This document shows, in pieces, positions 1-6,607 of a DNA stretch of 9,019 nucleotides. The stretch covers positions 1-9,019 of the forward strand of contig JAQUMQ010000044.1 in the NCBI GenBank assembly GCA_028718045.1, in the 5' to 3' direction. The position numbers were made by a program, and so were the translations under genes. The notes below the pieces were generated by a model. That model was not told the DNA's origin. It was given only the letters and a program-made list of their open reading frames with translations, and did no database searches. Each line of letters opens with the position of its first letter. Positions within the stretch are counted from its first letter, which is position 1. This DNA comes from Actinomycetota bacterium. GTDB lineage: Bacteria > Actinomycetota > Humimicrobiia > Humimicrobiales > Humimicrobiaceae.

Positions 1-162
1 TTTGTCTTTTAGCCTTTTGTGTTTGGAATTTCTGGCAATCTCTTTTCCCACAATTTCTTCCCAGTGATTGAAAAGTTTGTAGCTGTTAAGTTTCTTTTCA
101 ATATCAAGTTCGGAAATATAACCTTTTATTATGTTTGAAATTTTATCTGCACTTGTTGCCAT
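1..162 (-). CDS. DUF721 / DciA-like protein, 5' part (runs off left edge)
   Basis: The first 54 codons are in the window, read leftwards from an ATG at 162-160 and open to the edge. The N-terminal helix region leads to HWEEIVGKEIARNSK at residues 33-47, which matches the W-x2-IVG-x2-IA-x2-S signature of DUF721 proteins. Members of this family include DciA, a bacterial loader/partner of the replicative helicase DnaB, and the gene commonly lies next to recF and gyrB. Only a weak ribosome site (GTGAT) precedes the start, but no better start is seen and the signature begins at the usual distance from the N-terminus. A TTGAT-N6-ATCAA palindrome lies 38 bp upstream of the ATG. The family call rests on motif recognition; the helicase-loader role is inferred from the family. 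Confidence 0.75.
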   Translation of the reverse strand, partial: MATSADKISNIIKGYISELDIEKKLNSYKLFNHWEEIVGKEIARNSKHKRLKDK

Positions 163-199
163 AAATCACTATGATATTTAATGCTTCATATTTTAAATA

Positions 200-217
200 C
201 TTGATTAAATTATCAAG
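200..217. promoter_or_regulatory. Palindrome CTTGAT-N6-ATCAAG upstream of the DUF721 gene, operator candidate
   Basis: This is a perfect 6-bp inverted repeat with a 6-bp centre. On the minus strand it contains TTGATA (plus coordinates 211-216), which could be a -35 element, with TAAAAT (190-195) as a -10 at a short 15-bp spacing. A bound protein here would cover the -35. The 5-6-5 core geometry is that of CRP-type sites, whereas FNR sites have a 4-bp centre. The same core recurs at 6982-6997. Function is inferred only. Confidence 0.35.
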
Positions 218-271
218 AACTTCCGATAATTCTTTAAATAAATTAAAAATTAAAAACTTTAATGACAAAAA

Positions 272-644
272 TCAATAAATAACATCCAAGTTCAATTTTT
301 TGAAACTGTTTACAAACTCTGTTGAAATTCCATTGTCTGTGATAATTTTATCTAATTTTTTTAGGTTACATACCAAAGATACCGCTGTCTTGCCAAATTT
401 AGAACTGTCTACTAATAAAATTACCTTATTAGAAGCTTCGATCATATCTCTTTTTATCCTTGCCTCCTGTAAATTCGGATCTGTCAAACCATTAGTCAGT
501 GATACTGCACCAATATTTAAAAAAAGAAAATCAGCTTTCAAATTCTTTAAATTACTTTTATTACCGTAATTGATTATCGAATAAGTTAGTGGTCTTATTA
601 TCCAACTTATTTAATATATATTCTTTTTTTTCTTCAAGTATCAT
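272..644 (-). pseudogene. DeoR-family transcriptional regulator, decayed by an internal deletion
   Basis: Two separate pieces of one DeoR-type repressor are visible. From ATG 644-642 the minus strand reads MILEEKKEYILNKLDN, the usual start of DeoR proteins just before the helix-turn-helix; this frame then stops at 563-561. From about 604 leftwards another frame, open from after a stop at 613-611, reads IIRPLTYS, KADFLFLNIGAVSL, NGLTDPNLQEA, KVILLVDSSKFGK and DKIITDNG, the C-terminal effector (DeoRC) domain, ending at a stop near 272. The pieces meet at about 597-604 in different frames. Of a usual length near 250 residues, about 125 in the middle are missing, including most of the DNA-binding domain. 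A TTG at 541 opens an 89-residue frame, but it starts mid-domain and is unlikely to make a useful protein. Confidence 0.75.
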
Positions 645-946
645 CTTTAAACAAGACCATTTTAACTTTAAATTAATAATGATATATATGAAAAAATAAA
701 AAATCAATCATTGAATATTTATATTCTGTAATTTCACCATAAGAAATTAAAAATCATATCTGGGATAAATCCATATCTTATATGTATATATTATTATTAC
801 AGATATGTTTTTAGATCATAAAAGGACTATTGTCAAAATAATTTAAAAATATGGCTGGAAGATTGAAGAAACTTAAGAATCTTAAGTAAAATTTTTAGAT
901 CAGATTCTTATGGTGAAATTTTAGAATTTATCATAATTAATAACAG
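645..946. other. AT-rich intergenic spacer with small repeats
   Basis: No gene is supported in these 302 bases. The heptamer CATATCT occurs at 755-761 and again at 772-778 (17-bp spacing), and its inverted copy AGATATG is at 801-807. A 17-bp palindrome, ACTTAAG-AAT-CTTAAGT, lies at 871-887 and is followed by a short T run (892-896), so it might be a weak plus-strand hairpin or an operator. The stretch separates the DeoR pseudogene from the vapBC promoter and looks like decayed or non-coding DNA. Confidence 0.5.
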
Positions 947-975
947 TTGAAATATACGATTAGATATCGTATTAT
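947..975 (+). promoter_or_regulatory. vapBC promoter
   Basis: TTGAAA at 947-952 and TATTAT at 970-975 each match the sigma-70 hexamers at five of six positions and are separated by exactly 17 bp. A start site about 7 bp past the -10 would fall at 982-983, on or one base before the vapB ATG. No Shine-Dalgarno sequence lies upstream of that ATG, so the transcript may be leaderless. This is predicted from sequence alone. Confidence 0.55.
954..972. promoter_or_regulatory. Inverted repeat inside the vapBC promoter, autoregulatory operator candidate
   Basis: ATACGAT (954-960) and ATCGTAT (966-972) form a perfect 7-bp inverted repeat around TAGAT. It fills most of the -35/-10 spacer and runs three bases into the -10. 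Ribbon-helix-helix antitoxins such as VapB bind palindromes of this kind, alone or with VapC, and shut off their own operon. The repeat is seen directly; binding is inferred. Confidence 0.5.
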
Positions 976-982
976 ATGTCTT

Positions 983-1195
983 ATGAAAATTACAGCATTA
1001 ATATCTGATAAATTAATATCAGAACTTAGAAAATATGCCGGAGGAAAGACCCTTACCGACTCTCTTGAAACTGCCATTAAAGAATGGGTTGACTTAAAAC
1101 GTATCAGGGAATTAAACGAATACATCAAAGAAAGTCCTCTGGAATTCAGCCCTGACTATTCATCTGAAAAAATTCGTGAAATAAACAGAAAATGA
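983..1195 (+). CDS. vapB: VapB-type antitoxin (ribbon-helix-helix)
   Basis: This 70-residue protein begins MKITALISDKLISELRKYAG, a short beta strand and helix typical of a ribbon-helix-helix DNA-binding antitoxin. A second helix follows (about residues 23-41), then a charged C-terminal tail containing PLEFSPDYS and EKIREINRK, the part that usually folds over the toxin. I chose the ATG at 983: an in-frame TTG at 947 would add 12 residues, but it coincides with the predicted -35 box and the fold starts at MKITA. The gene overlaps vapC by four bases (ATGA), so the pair is translationally coupled. Its likely job is to neutralise the VapC RNase and repress the operon through the palindrome at 954-972. 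Family assignment is good; the partner is inferred from position. Confidence 0.82.
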   Translation: MKITALISDKLISELRKYAGGKTLTDSLETAIKEWVDLKRIRELNEYIKESPLEFSPDYSSEKIREINRK

Positions 1196-1584
1196 AAATA
1201 ATTGCCGACACTTCGATATGGATAGAATTTCTTAAGTTTAATGAAGAATACTACTACCCATTTAAAAAGAAACTTGAAAACATGGAAGTTTTTGCTGTTG
1301 AATGTGTTTTTGGAGAATTACTCCAAGGCATAAAATCAAAAAACGAACAGCAAATAGTATTAAAATATTGGGATAGTCTTCCTAAGCTAAGCGAAGATGG
1401 TATATTGATCAAAGCAGGTATTTACTCAGCAGATAACAACTTGATAAATAAAGGCATCGGTTTGATTGACAGTATTTTAATGGTGCTTGCACAAGAAAAT
1501 GGGTTAAAAATCTGGACTAAAGATAAAAAACTATACAATGCTTTAAATGAAAATCAGGTTTTTTCACTAACTGACTTTTTTTAA
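1192..1584 (+). CDS. vapC: VapC-type toxin, PIN-domain ribonuclease
   Basis: This complete 130-residue PIN-domain protein is of usual VapC length. The acidic metal-binding residues are all present: D6 in IADTSIW, E42 in FGELLQG, D93 in IGLIDSILMVLA and D111 in WTKDKKL. These coordinate Mg2+/Mn2+ for cleavage of RNA; VapC toxins commonly cut tRNA or rRNA when not bound by VapB. The start ATG overlaps the vapB stop codon by four bases, which is the normal layout of such modules. No frameshift or missing catalytic residue is seen, so the toxin is probably functional. The specific RNA target cannot be told. The second, broken PIN gene starts immediately after this stop codon. Confidence 0.88.
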   Translation: MKIIADTSIWIEFLKFNEEYYYPFKKKLENMEVFAVECVFGELLQGIKSKNEQQIVLKYWDSLPKLSEDGILIKAGIYSADNNLINKGIGLIDSILMVLAQENGLKIWTKDKKLYNALNENQVFSLTDFF

Positions 1585-1585
1585 T

Positions 1586-1951
1586 ATTGTAAGTCCTCAT
1601 CCGAACAAAGAACTATCGGTAAAAATACTTGAGGACATCTCAAATGTTAATATCTACGGGATAACATCGGCTGAAGTCCTCCAGGAAATCTTATATAGAT
1701 TCCAGACAATTAATTTGCTGCAAAAAGGAATAGAACTATTTGATAAATTTTCCAGTATCATAGATGAAATCCTGCCAATAAATTTAAATATAATAGAGAG
1801 TGCAAAATCAATGATGATTAAAAATTCTGAAATAAATACCCGTGATGCCGTTCATGCTGCTACAATCATATATTATAATATCCCCTATATAGCCACCTTC
1901 GACAAACATTTTAAAAATATAGAAAATATTAAATATTATAAATATAAATAG
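1586..1951 (+). pseudogene. Second PIN-domain toxin, N-terminally truncated
   Basis: From 1586 an open frame of 121 residues reads VSPHPNKELSVKILEDI, TSAEVLQEILYRF, INTRDAVHAATI and IATFDKHFKNI, the order of motifs of a PIN-domain VapC of a different subtype from the one upstream. Three acidic positions remain (E30, D87, D106), but the opening LDTN segment with the first catalytic Asp, about a dozen residues, is missing, and the frame is closed by a stop at 1568-1570. No ATG precedes the domain; a TTG at 1715 would yield only the last 78 residues. No cognate antitoxin gene lies in front. It looks like the remainder of a second toxin-antitoxin pair whose antitoxin and toxin start were deleted. 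A product from a rare ATT start at 1586 cannot be excluded but would lack the first catalytic residue. Confidence 0.75.
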
Positions 1952-1992
1952 CAGAAATGCCGTAAGCAATTACCAAACCACTTCATTTTTTA

Positions 1993-2028
1993 AATATCAA
2001 ATTATGTGTCATCTTGATATTGTTTTTT
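1993..2028 (+). terminator. Weak hairpin plus T-run, possible terminator
   Basis: AATATCAA (1993-2000) pairs perfectly with TTGATATT (2014-2021) around a 13-base loop and is followed by G and six T (2023-2028). It sits between the plus-strand toxin remnant and the convergent iron-sulfur gene. The stem has only one G-C pair, so it would be a weak intrinsic terminator; on the opposite strand there is no T run after the stem. Confidence 0.35.
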
Positions 2029-2093
2029 AATCAGCCTATTCTTTAGCAGTATTTTCCTACAACTTCACTATTTCTTATCGCAACTATCCCTTA

Positions 2094-3371
2094 TCATTCT
2101 GACCCGCCTTCAACGCTTTCAAGAAGCAACTCCGAAATATCCATTGCTTTTATTTTTGATTTTTCCTTTTTTAAAGCACCGGCAATTGTTCTGACGCACT
2201 GCTGACAGGAAGAAACAACTACATCGACTCCCAAATCGATAATCTCACGGGCTCTTATTCTTGCTATGTCTTCGGAAAGCTGTGCGCTTACCGCTTCGAC
2301 GTTACCGCCACCGCCGCAGCACTTTGCGTTTTCCCTTATGTTCTTTAGCTCAAGAAATTCTACACCCGGAATCAATTTTATCAATTCCCTTGGCTCATCA
2401 TAAACTCCCGAACTTCTTCCCAGGTCACACGGATCATGATAAGTCACTTTTTTATTGATAGGATTCAGTTTGAATTTTCCTTCACGCGCAAGCTTATACA
2501 AGAACTGAACTTCATGCAACACACTGAAATTGATTTTATCCAATAAAATCGGAGCAGGGTAAGTATATCTGTTCATGTGTGCTTTCGCAATTTCAGGATA
2601 AATATGTTTCCATACATGATAGCAAGTGGGACAGCTCGCAACCACATATTTGGCTTCTCTTTTATTTACGCTGTCGATATTATGTTCGGCAAATTGCATG
2701 GTTTCTTCTTTAAATCCAGCTCCAAGAAGCGGAAAACCACAGCACCATTCATCTTCTCCCATCAAAGCAAAATCAACTTTCGCAATCTGGAACAATTTAA
2801 CCATCGATCTTGGAATTTTAAATACCCTTGGCGAAAATGATGAGACACAGCCTACAAAATAAACAACTTCGGCTTTTTTCTTTACATATTTGTTTTCCGG
2901 AATATTGGCAACCTGATTAATCCAGTCTATGCGCGATTCATTGGTTTCAAAAGATATGTTTTTGCCCTTTAAAAGCATGTTTTTGAGCATATCAAGATTT
3001 TCGGGATATCTGCCTTCCCCAACAAGTTCTTCTCTTAAAGAAAGCCATATATTTTTAAGTCCAAGGTTTACGGGACATTCTGTTTCGCACCTTGCACATA
3101 AAGTACACTGGAAAGCAGCTTTTTCAAGTTCAGCCAGCTCATTTTCCGGTAATTCTTTCTGTCCTGAAATTCTTCCAAGCAAACTATGCTTATAATCAAT
3201 TCTTTTTTTAAGAAGACTCAGCTTTTTTGCAGGCGAAACCTCGATATCATTGCTTCCCGCATAAGCACAGCACGATTCGGTACAAATTCCACACCTCGTA
3301 CATCCTTGTATGTCAAGCAATTCACTTATGGTAAATTTTTTTGTATCTATTTTATTTTTGATTTTCTTCAT
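2094..3371 (-). CDS. HdrD/GlpC-type iron-sulfur protein with two CCG domains
   Basis: This 425-residue cytoplasmic electron-transfer subunit has an N-terminal 2[4Fe-4S] ferredoxin-like domain with C24-x2-C27-x2-C30-x3-C34 and C89-x2-C92-x2-C95-x3-C99-P. Two cysteine-rich CCG domains follow: C175, C210-C211, C247-PT-C250, and C315, C351-C352 (CCGGGG), C389-QQ-C392. In HdrB/HdrD such domains bind the non-cubane clusters that reduce CoM-S-S-CoB; related subunits include GlpC, DsrK and TmcB. The start ATG follows an AAGGAG site (3380-3385, 8 nt away) embedded in the end of the upstream cytochrome gene, with only two bases between the genes, so the two are co-expressed. With that cytochrome it resembles an HdrDE or DsrMK pair. 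The true substrate (heterodisulfide, other disulfide, or a dehydrogenase partner) cannot be told. Confidence 0.85.
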   Translation of the reverse strand: MKKIKNKIDTKKFTISELLDIQGCTRCGICTESCCAYAGSNDIEVSPAKKLSLLKKRIDYKHSLLGRISGQKELPENELAELEKAAFQCTLCARCETECPVNLGLKNIWLSLREELVGEGRYPENLDMLKNMLLKGKNISFETNESRIDWINQVANIPENKYVKKKAEVVYFVGCVSSFSPRVFKIPRSMVKLFQIAKVDFALMGEDEWCCGFPLLGAGFKEETMQFAEHNIDSVNKREAKYVVASCPTCYHVWKHIYPEIAKAHMNRYTYPAPILLDKINFSVLHEVQFLYKLAREGKFKLNPINKKVTYHDPCDLGRSSGVYDEPRELIKLIPGVEFLELKNIRENAKCCGGGGNVEAVSAQLSEDIARIRAREIIDLGVDVVVSSCQQCVRTIAGALKKEKSKIKAMDISELLLESVEGGSE

Positions 3372-3373
3372 TT

Positions 3374-4225
3374 TTAGCGCTCCTTAATCAAAAGTCTTTT
3401 TTCCAAGCTGTTTACACTGCCTGCAATTGAACTGAATATTATATGTGACAATTTGCTAAATGGGATATATAAGAATGAAAGCCATACGGTAATCACATGA
3501 ATATGCCACCATGTCCTATCCCACGCATGCCAGCTTTGCAAAGATAACGAAGGAAAAATCAGCTTCAACAAAACAGAAAGCCGGTACCCCAAAAATCCGA
3601 ATTTTGCTATATGAGGCGGCGTCTGCTCGGCAAGATACCTGCTTGCTTCCGTAAACCATCCGCTTATAAGGATAAATCCGATAAAGCAAATAAGAAATAC
3701 GTCAATGCTTTCGAACATTTTTATTTTTTTCTTTTGAATAAAACCTTTGATTAATGCAAGGATAACGCCTGCAAGAATTACCAAATTTAAACTATCATTT
3801 AATAATGCCGTCCATTTATTATCCATATCCGCAAGCATATCGATAAACCAGTTGCTTCCTGTTTGGTAACCGAGTGCCGGTGCAAATTCAACCGCAATAC
3901 CGGAAAGAATCGATAATATAAACAGCAAAAGCAAACCCCAGAACATCAAAGTATGAACAAACCATTTAAACGGTTTTTGCCTTAAAAGCCTGAAGTGGAA
4001 CAATACGTCAAGAAAAACAGCCAGTAAAATATACCAGAATTTTTTGGAAAAAAAATTGCCAAAAAACCTTCCTATATAGTGCCAAAACTTTCCCCATTTC
4101 GAAACAGTCTTTCTGTCGCCAAATCGGCTTATGCTCCCTTCGAAAATAGTTGCTGTTTTAAATATAAGTCCGCCTATCAAACCAAATATTATAAGTATAT
4201 GGATTACCCAATAATGAATTTGCAT
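3374..4225 (-). CDS. Membrane cytochrome b-like subunit (NarI/HdrE/DsrM type)
   Basis: This 283-residue integral membrane protein has hydrophobic segments at about residues 5-25, 63-80, 88-110, 144-162, 174-192 and 243-263. Membrane-embedded or membrane-edge histidines (H77, H91, H241, H243, H261) are suitable heme b ligands, as in the gamma subunit of respiratory nitrate reductase and in HdrE and DsrM. Its role would be to exchange electrons between menaquinone and the iron-sulfur subunit encoded directly downstream. The ATG at 4225 has a GGGAG site (4231-4235) at good spacing. Pairing with a two-CCG-domain protein, with no NarGH, argues against nitrate reductase. Heme content and direction of electron flow are inferred. 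Confidence 0.78.
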   Translation of the reverse strand: MQIHYWVIHILIIFGLIGGLIFKTATIFEGSISRFGDRKTVSKWGKFWHYIGRFFGNFFSKKFWYILLAVFLDVLFHFRLLRQKPFKWFVHTLMFWGLLLLFILSILSGIAVEFAPALGYQTGSNWFIDMLADMDNKWTALLNDSLNLVILAGVILALIKGFIQKKKIKMFESIDVFLICFIGFILISGWFTEASRYLAEQTPPHIAKFGFLGYRLSVLLKLIFPSLSLQSWHAWDRTWWHIHVITVWLSFLYIPFSKLSHIIFSSIAGSVNSLEKRLLIKER

Positions 4226-4308
4226 GTTTACTCCCGTTTATTGTTACATAAAGTAGAAACAAATTTATAAGATAATAGCATATTCGATCAGGTTTCATAA
4301 AACAGTTT

Positions 4309-4337
4309 TTAAGATTCATGCATTAAAAATATGTCAA
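4309..4337 (-). promoter_or_regulatory. Weak promoter candidate for the cytochrome/iron-sulfur pair
   Basis: On the minus strand a perfect TTGACA (plus 4332-4337) is followed after 17 bp by TCTTAA (4309-4314), a poor -10. A better -10, TATTAT (4272-4277), lies nearer the gene but lacks a good -35. The 116-bp gap after recF holds no obvious terminator, so read-through from recF is also possible. Confidence 0.25.
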
Positions 4338-4341
4338 GGTA

Positions 4342-5697
4342 TCAAACAGGCATTTTTTTAATTTTATTATCTTTTACCAGATATTTCTCGCAGTGTCTTA
4401 AATCCATGTCTTTAAGATAATCAAAGTTTGCCGCAGTTATAAAAGTCTGATATTTATCGCCTATCAACCGGAGCAATAAATGCTTTCTTTTTAAATCAAG
4501 CTCTGACAAAACATCGTCAAGCAAAAGCATAGGTTTTTCATCAATATTTTCCGCAAGCAAATCAAGCTCTGACAATTTTAAACACACCGCTGCGATCCTT
4601 TGCTGGCCTTGTGACCCGAAACTTCTTATATCGCAGTTGTCTAACGATATAATTATATCATCTCTATGAGGCCCTATCGTAGTGGTTTTTATGGCTATAT
4701 CTTTTTTAAAATAAAAATTCAATTTATTTTCAAAAATTTTTCTAAACAAATCATCATCAAAAAAGTAACTTCTTGAGAAATCCTGATGAACAACGAAAGG
4801 CACCTCGCTGCTTTTATCAATTTTTTCGTTTATAAAAAGTCCGGTGCCATCGGTGTCTTTTAAGTCACCCAAATCGGAATAATCATTTGTACCATATTTA
4901 GCGCCATATTTAAATTTTTTTTTGCCGACTGCTGCTTGGTTATCCGAAAAATTCAAATCATTTTCTGAATTATCGTTTTTGAAATTGACACCGGGTTCAA
5001 ACTTGTCCCAGCTAAATACATATCCGATATCGACTTTCATATCTTTAAAAAAATAATTCATATGTCTTATAAATTTTTCTTTTATTGAATTCAGTAAATC
5101 CTGTCTTTTTTTTATTATCAGGCTGCCTGATTCCACAAGTTTTTCATTCCATATTTCGACAGTATTGTTTGAATTTGTCATATGAAATCCCGAAATGCTT
5201 TTAAGCAAACTATTTCTTTGATTTAATATCCTTTGATATTTCAGCCTTAAACCTAAAAAACTTCTGTCGGTTTTCTCAAGAATATCATCAAGAAAATTCC
5301 TTCTATAAACAGGTGACGATTTAATAATTCTTAAATCGTCTGGGGAAAAAATTACTGTCGCAAGATATGAAGTAAATTCAGATTTATTCTTAACGAAAAC
5401 CTTATTTATCTTGATTTTTGAACTTCCGTCTTTGTTTAGCTGAAGCTCGATAAGCTTGTCTTCGCAGCTAGATCCAACCAAACCCCTGATTATACAATAG
5501 TCGCTTCCTCTGTTAATCAAGTCACTCTGAGATGATAATCTGTGGGATTTACCATTCGAAAGATAAAACACCGATTCTAAAAGATTTGTTTTGCCGGCGC
5601 CGTTATTGCCAAGAAACAATATCAACCCGGAGTTTAAATCGAGGTTAATACTTGCGTAATTCCTAAAATTTTTAAGTTCCAGATGCTTTAAAAACAT
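4342..5697 (-). CDS. recF: RecF, DNA replication/repair SMC-like ATPase, with an extra internal segment
   Basis: RecF binds gapped DNA and helps RecOR load RecA in recombinational repair. The protein starts MFLKHLELKNFRNY, the classic RecF N-terminus. It has Walker A at residues 30-37 (GNNGAGKT), the conserved GPHRDD at 342-347, the ABC-type signature SFGSQGQQR at 359-367, and Walker B/D-loop LLLDDVLSELD at 391-401, so all ATPase elements are intact. At 451 residues it is longer than the usual 360-370. The surplus lies between about residues 241 and 309, an Asp/Asn/Lys-rich, low-complexity stretch. The gene follows the DUF89 gene with a 5-bp gap and only a weak ribosome site, so it is probably translated by coupling. 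Confidence 0.95.
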   Translation of the reverse strand: MFLKHLELKNFRNYASINLDLNSGLILFLGNNGAGKTNLLESVFYLSNGKSHRLSSQSDLINRGSDYCIIRGLVGSSCEDKLIELQLNKDGSSKIKINKVFVKNKSEFTSYLATVIFSPDDLRIIKSSPVYRRNFLDDILEKTDRSFLGLRLKYQRILNQRNSLLKSISGFHMTNSNNTVEIWNEKLVESGSLIIKKRQDLLNSIKEKFIRHMNYFFKDMKVDIGYVFSWDKFEPGVNFKNDNSENDLNFSDNQAAVGKKKFKYGAKYGTNDYSDLGDLKDTDGTGLFINEKIDKSSEVPFVVHQDFSRSYFFDDDLFRKIFENKLNFYFKKDIAIKTTTIGPHRDDIIISLDNCDIRSFGSQGQQRIAAVCLKLSELDLLAENIDEKPMLLLDDVLSELDLKRKHLLLRLIGDKYQTFITAANFDYLKDMDLRHCEKYLVKDNKIKKMPV

Positions 5698-5702
5698 TTC
5701 TA

Positions 5703-6590
5703 TTATATTTTAGCATGCTCTACAACCACTTCTCCAAGTTCGTATCTGCCGTTAATAAGAGTCAAGATAGTTTCGCATTTTATTTTAAGCAGAAAAAATA
5801 TATTCTTTTTTTCATCGAATAAAGCCTCGAAATTACCTTGGCCTTTTGAGATAATCAGATCGGAGCTGTCATATTCTTCATTAAATTCCTTTGAACATGC
5901 CGGAAGATAAGCCGCAGGCAGATCGACTCCCGTTGTTATGACCTTTACGAGTTTATCCATGCCTGTCATTTTCGCATCCTCGAGCGTTGAGTCATTTAAA
6001 GAAGGCCCGCCTCTTACGCAGTATGTTATTTTATCGGAATCGGAACTTTTTAAAATTTTATCCCTAAGTACCTCTATAAAAATCTTGTCAAAAACTATCT
6101 CTCCGGCATTGTCACCTATAAACAATATCTTTTTGGCATTTAGTATATTTTCTTTTAAAAAGTTTATGTCATCTTTTTTTAAGCTTTGGGCAAAAGAATT
6201 TTTCACGGATTGAATAAGATATTCTTCATTTAAAATATGGCCTTGCATAACATCAATGGCGTTTCCTGCAAGAGATATTCTTAATGCAGTTTCGAATATG
6301 TTTTCAGAATCATATGCAATTTTATTTAAATCCGGTGCTATATTAAGACAAATTTCATTAAACATTTTCTTAAATTCTTTATATGGATCTCTGCCGGGAT
6401 TTATTTTCTTGGCATTCTTTTGCATGGCATAATAAAGCGAAAATACATTTTTATGTGCCTCAAACTCGGAAGCAATATCTAAACTTTCTTTTAAGGTTCT
6501 GGAAATCAATTTTTCGTCGTCAGTCAATTTTCTTGCCGTGGCAATACACTGCTTAACCTGACATGGAATACAATCTATCTGAACTTTCAT
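5703..6590 (-). CDS. DUF89 metal-dependent hydrolase (ARMT1-like / damage-control phosphatase family)
   Basis: This 295-residue DUF89 protein begins MKVQIDCIPCQVKQC, with three cysteines (C7, C10, C15) typical of the bacterial/archaeal branch. The active-site motifs follow in order: FIGDNAGEIVFDK at 157-169, CVRGGPSLND at 191-200, the downstream LEDA, SKGQGNFEAL at 248-257, and FLLKIKC at 266-272. Family members bind a divalent metal through Asp/Asn residues and hydrolyse damaged or excess phosphometabolites. I start at the ATG at 6590, preceded by GAAAGG five bases away and 17 bases after the fmdB-like stop; an upstream in-frame start at 6638 would add 16 residues overlapping that gene and disrupt the usual N-terminus. 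It sits between the fmdB-like gene and recF in one operon. Its substrate is unknown. Confidence 0.85.
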   Translation of the reverse strand: MKVQIDCIPCQVKQCIATARKLTDDEKLISRTLKESLDIASEFEAHKNVFSLYYAMQKNAKKINPGRDPYKEFKKMFNEICLNIAPDLNKIAYDSENIFETALRISLAGNAIDVMQGHILNEEYLIQSVKNSFAQSLKKDDINFLKENILNAKKILFIGDNAGEIVFDKIFIEVLRDKILKSSDSDKITYCVRGGPSLNDSTLEDAKMTGMDKLVKVITTGVDLPAAYLPACSKEFNEEYDSSDLIISKGQGNFEALFDEKKNIFFLLKIKCETILTLINGRYELGEVVVEHAKI

Positions 6591-6607
6591 GCTTGCCTTT
6601 CTCGGTA

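Noticed and set aside
300..569. Plus-strand 89-residue open frame
   Set aside because: It mirrors the DeoR C-terminal remnant, which is the strand with clear homology.
947..982. TTG start adding 12 residues to VapB
   Set aside because: The TTG is part of the predicted -35 box, no ribosome site precedes it, and the ribbon-helix-helix fold begins at the ATG at 983.
1540..1563. Small frame starting MKIRFF inside the end of vapC, as the missing head of the second PIN gene
   Set aside because: It stops after seven codons and lacks the LDTN motif.
2261..3195. Several plus-strand open frames opposite the iron-sulfur gene
   Set aside because: They are antisense to a gene with complete cysteine motifs, and their translations show no recognisable domain.
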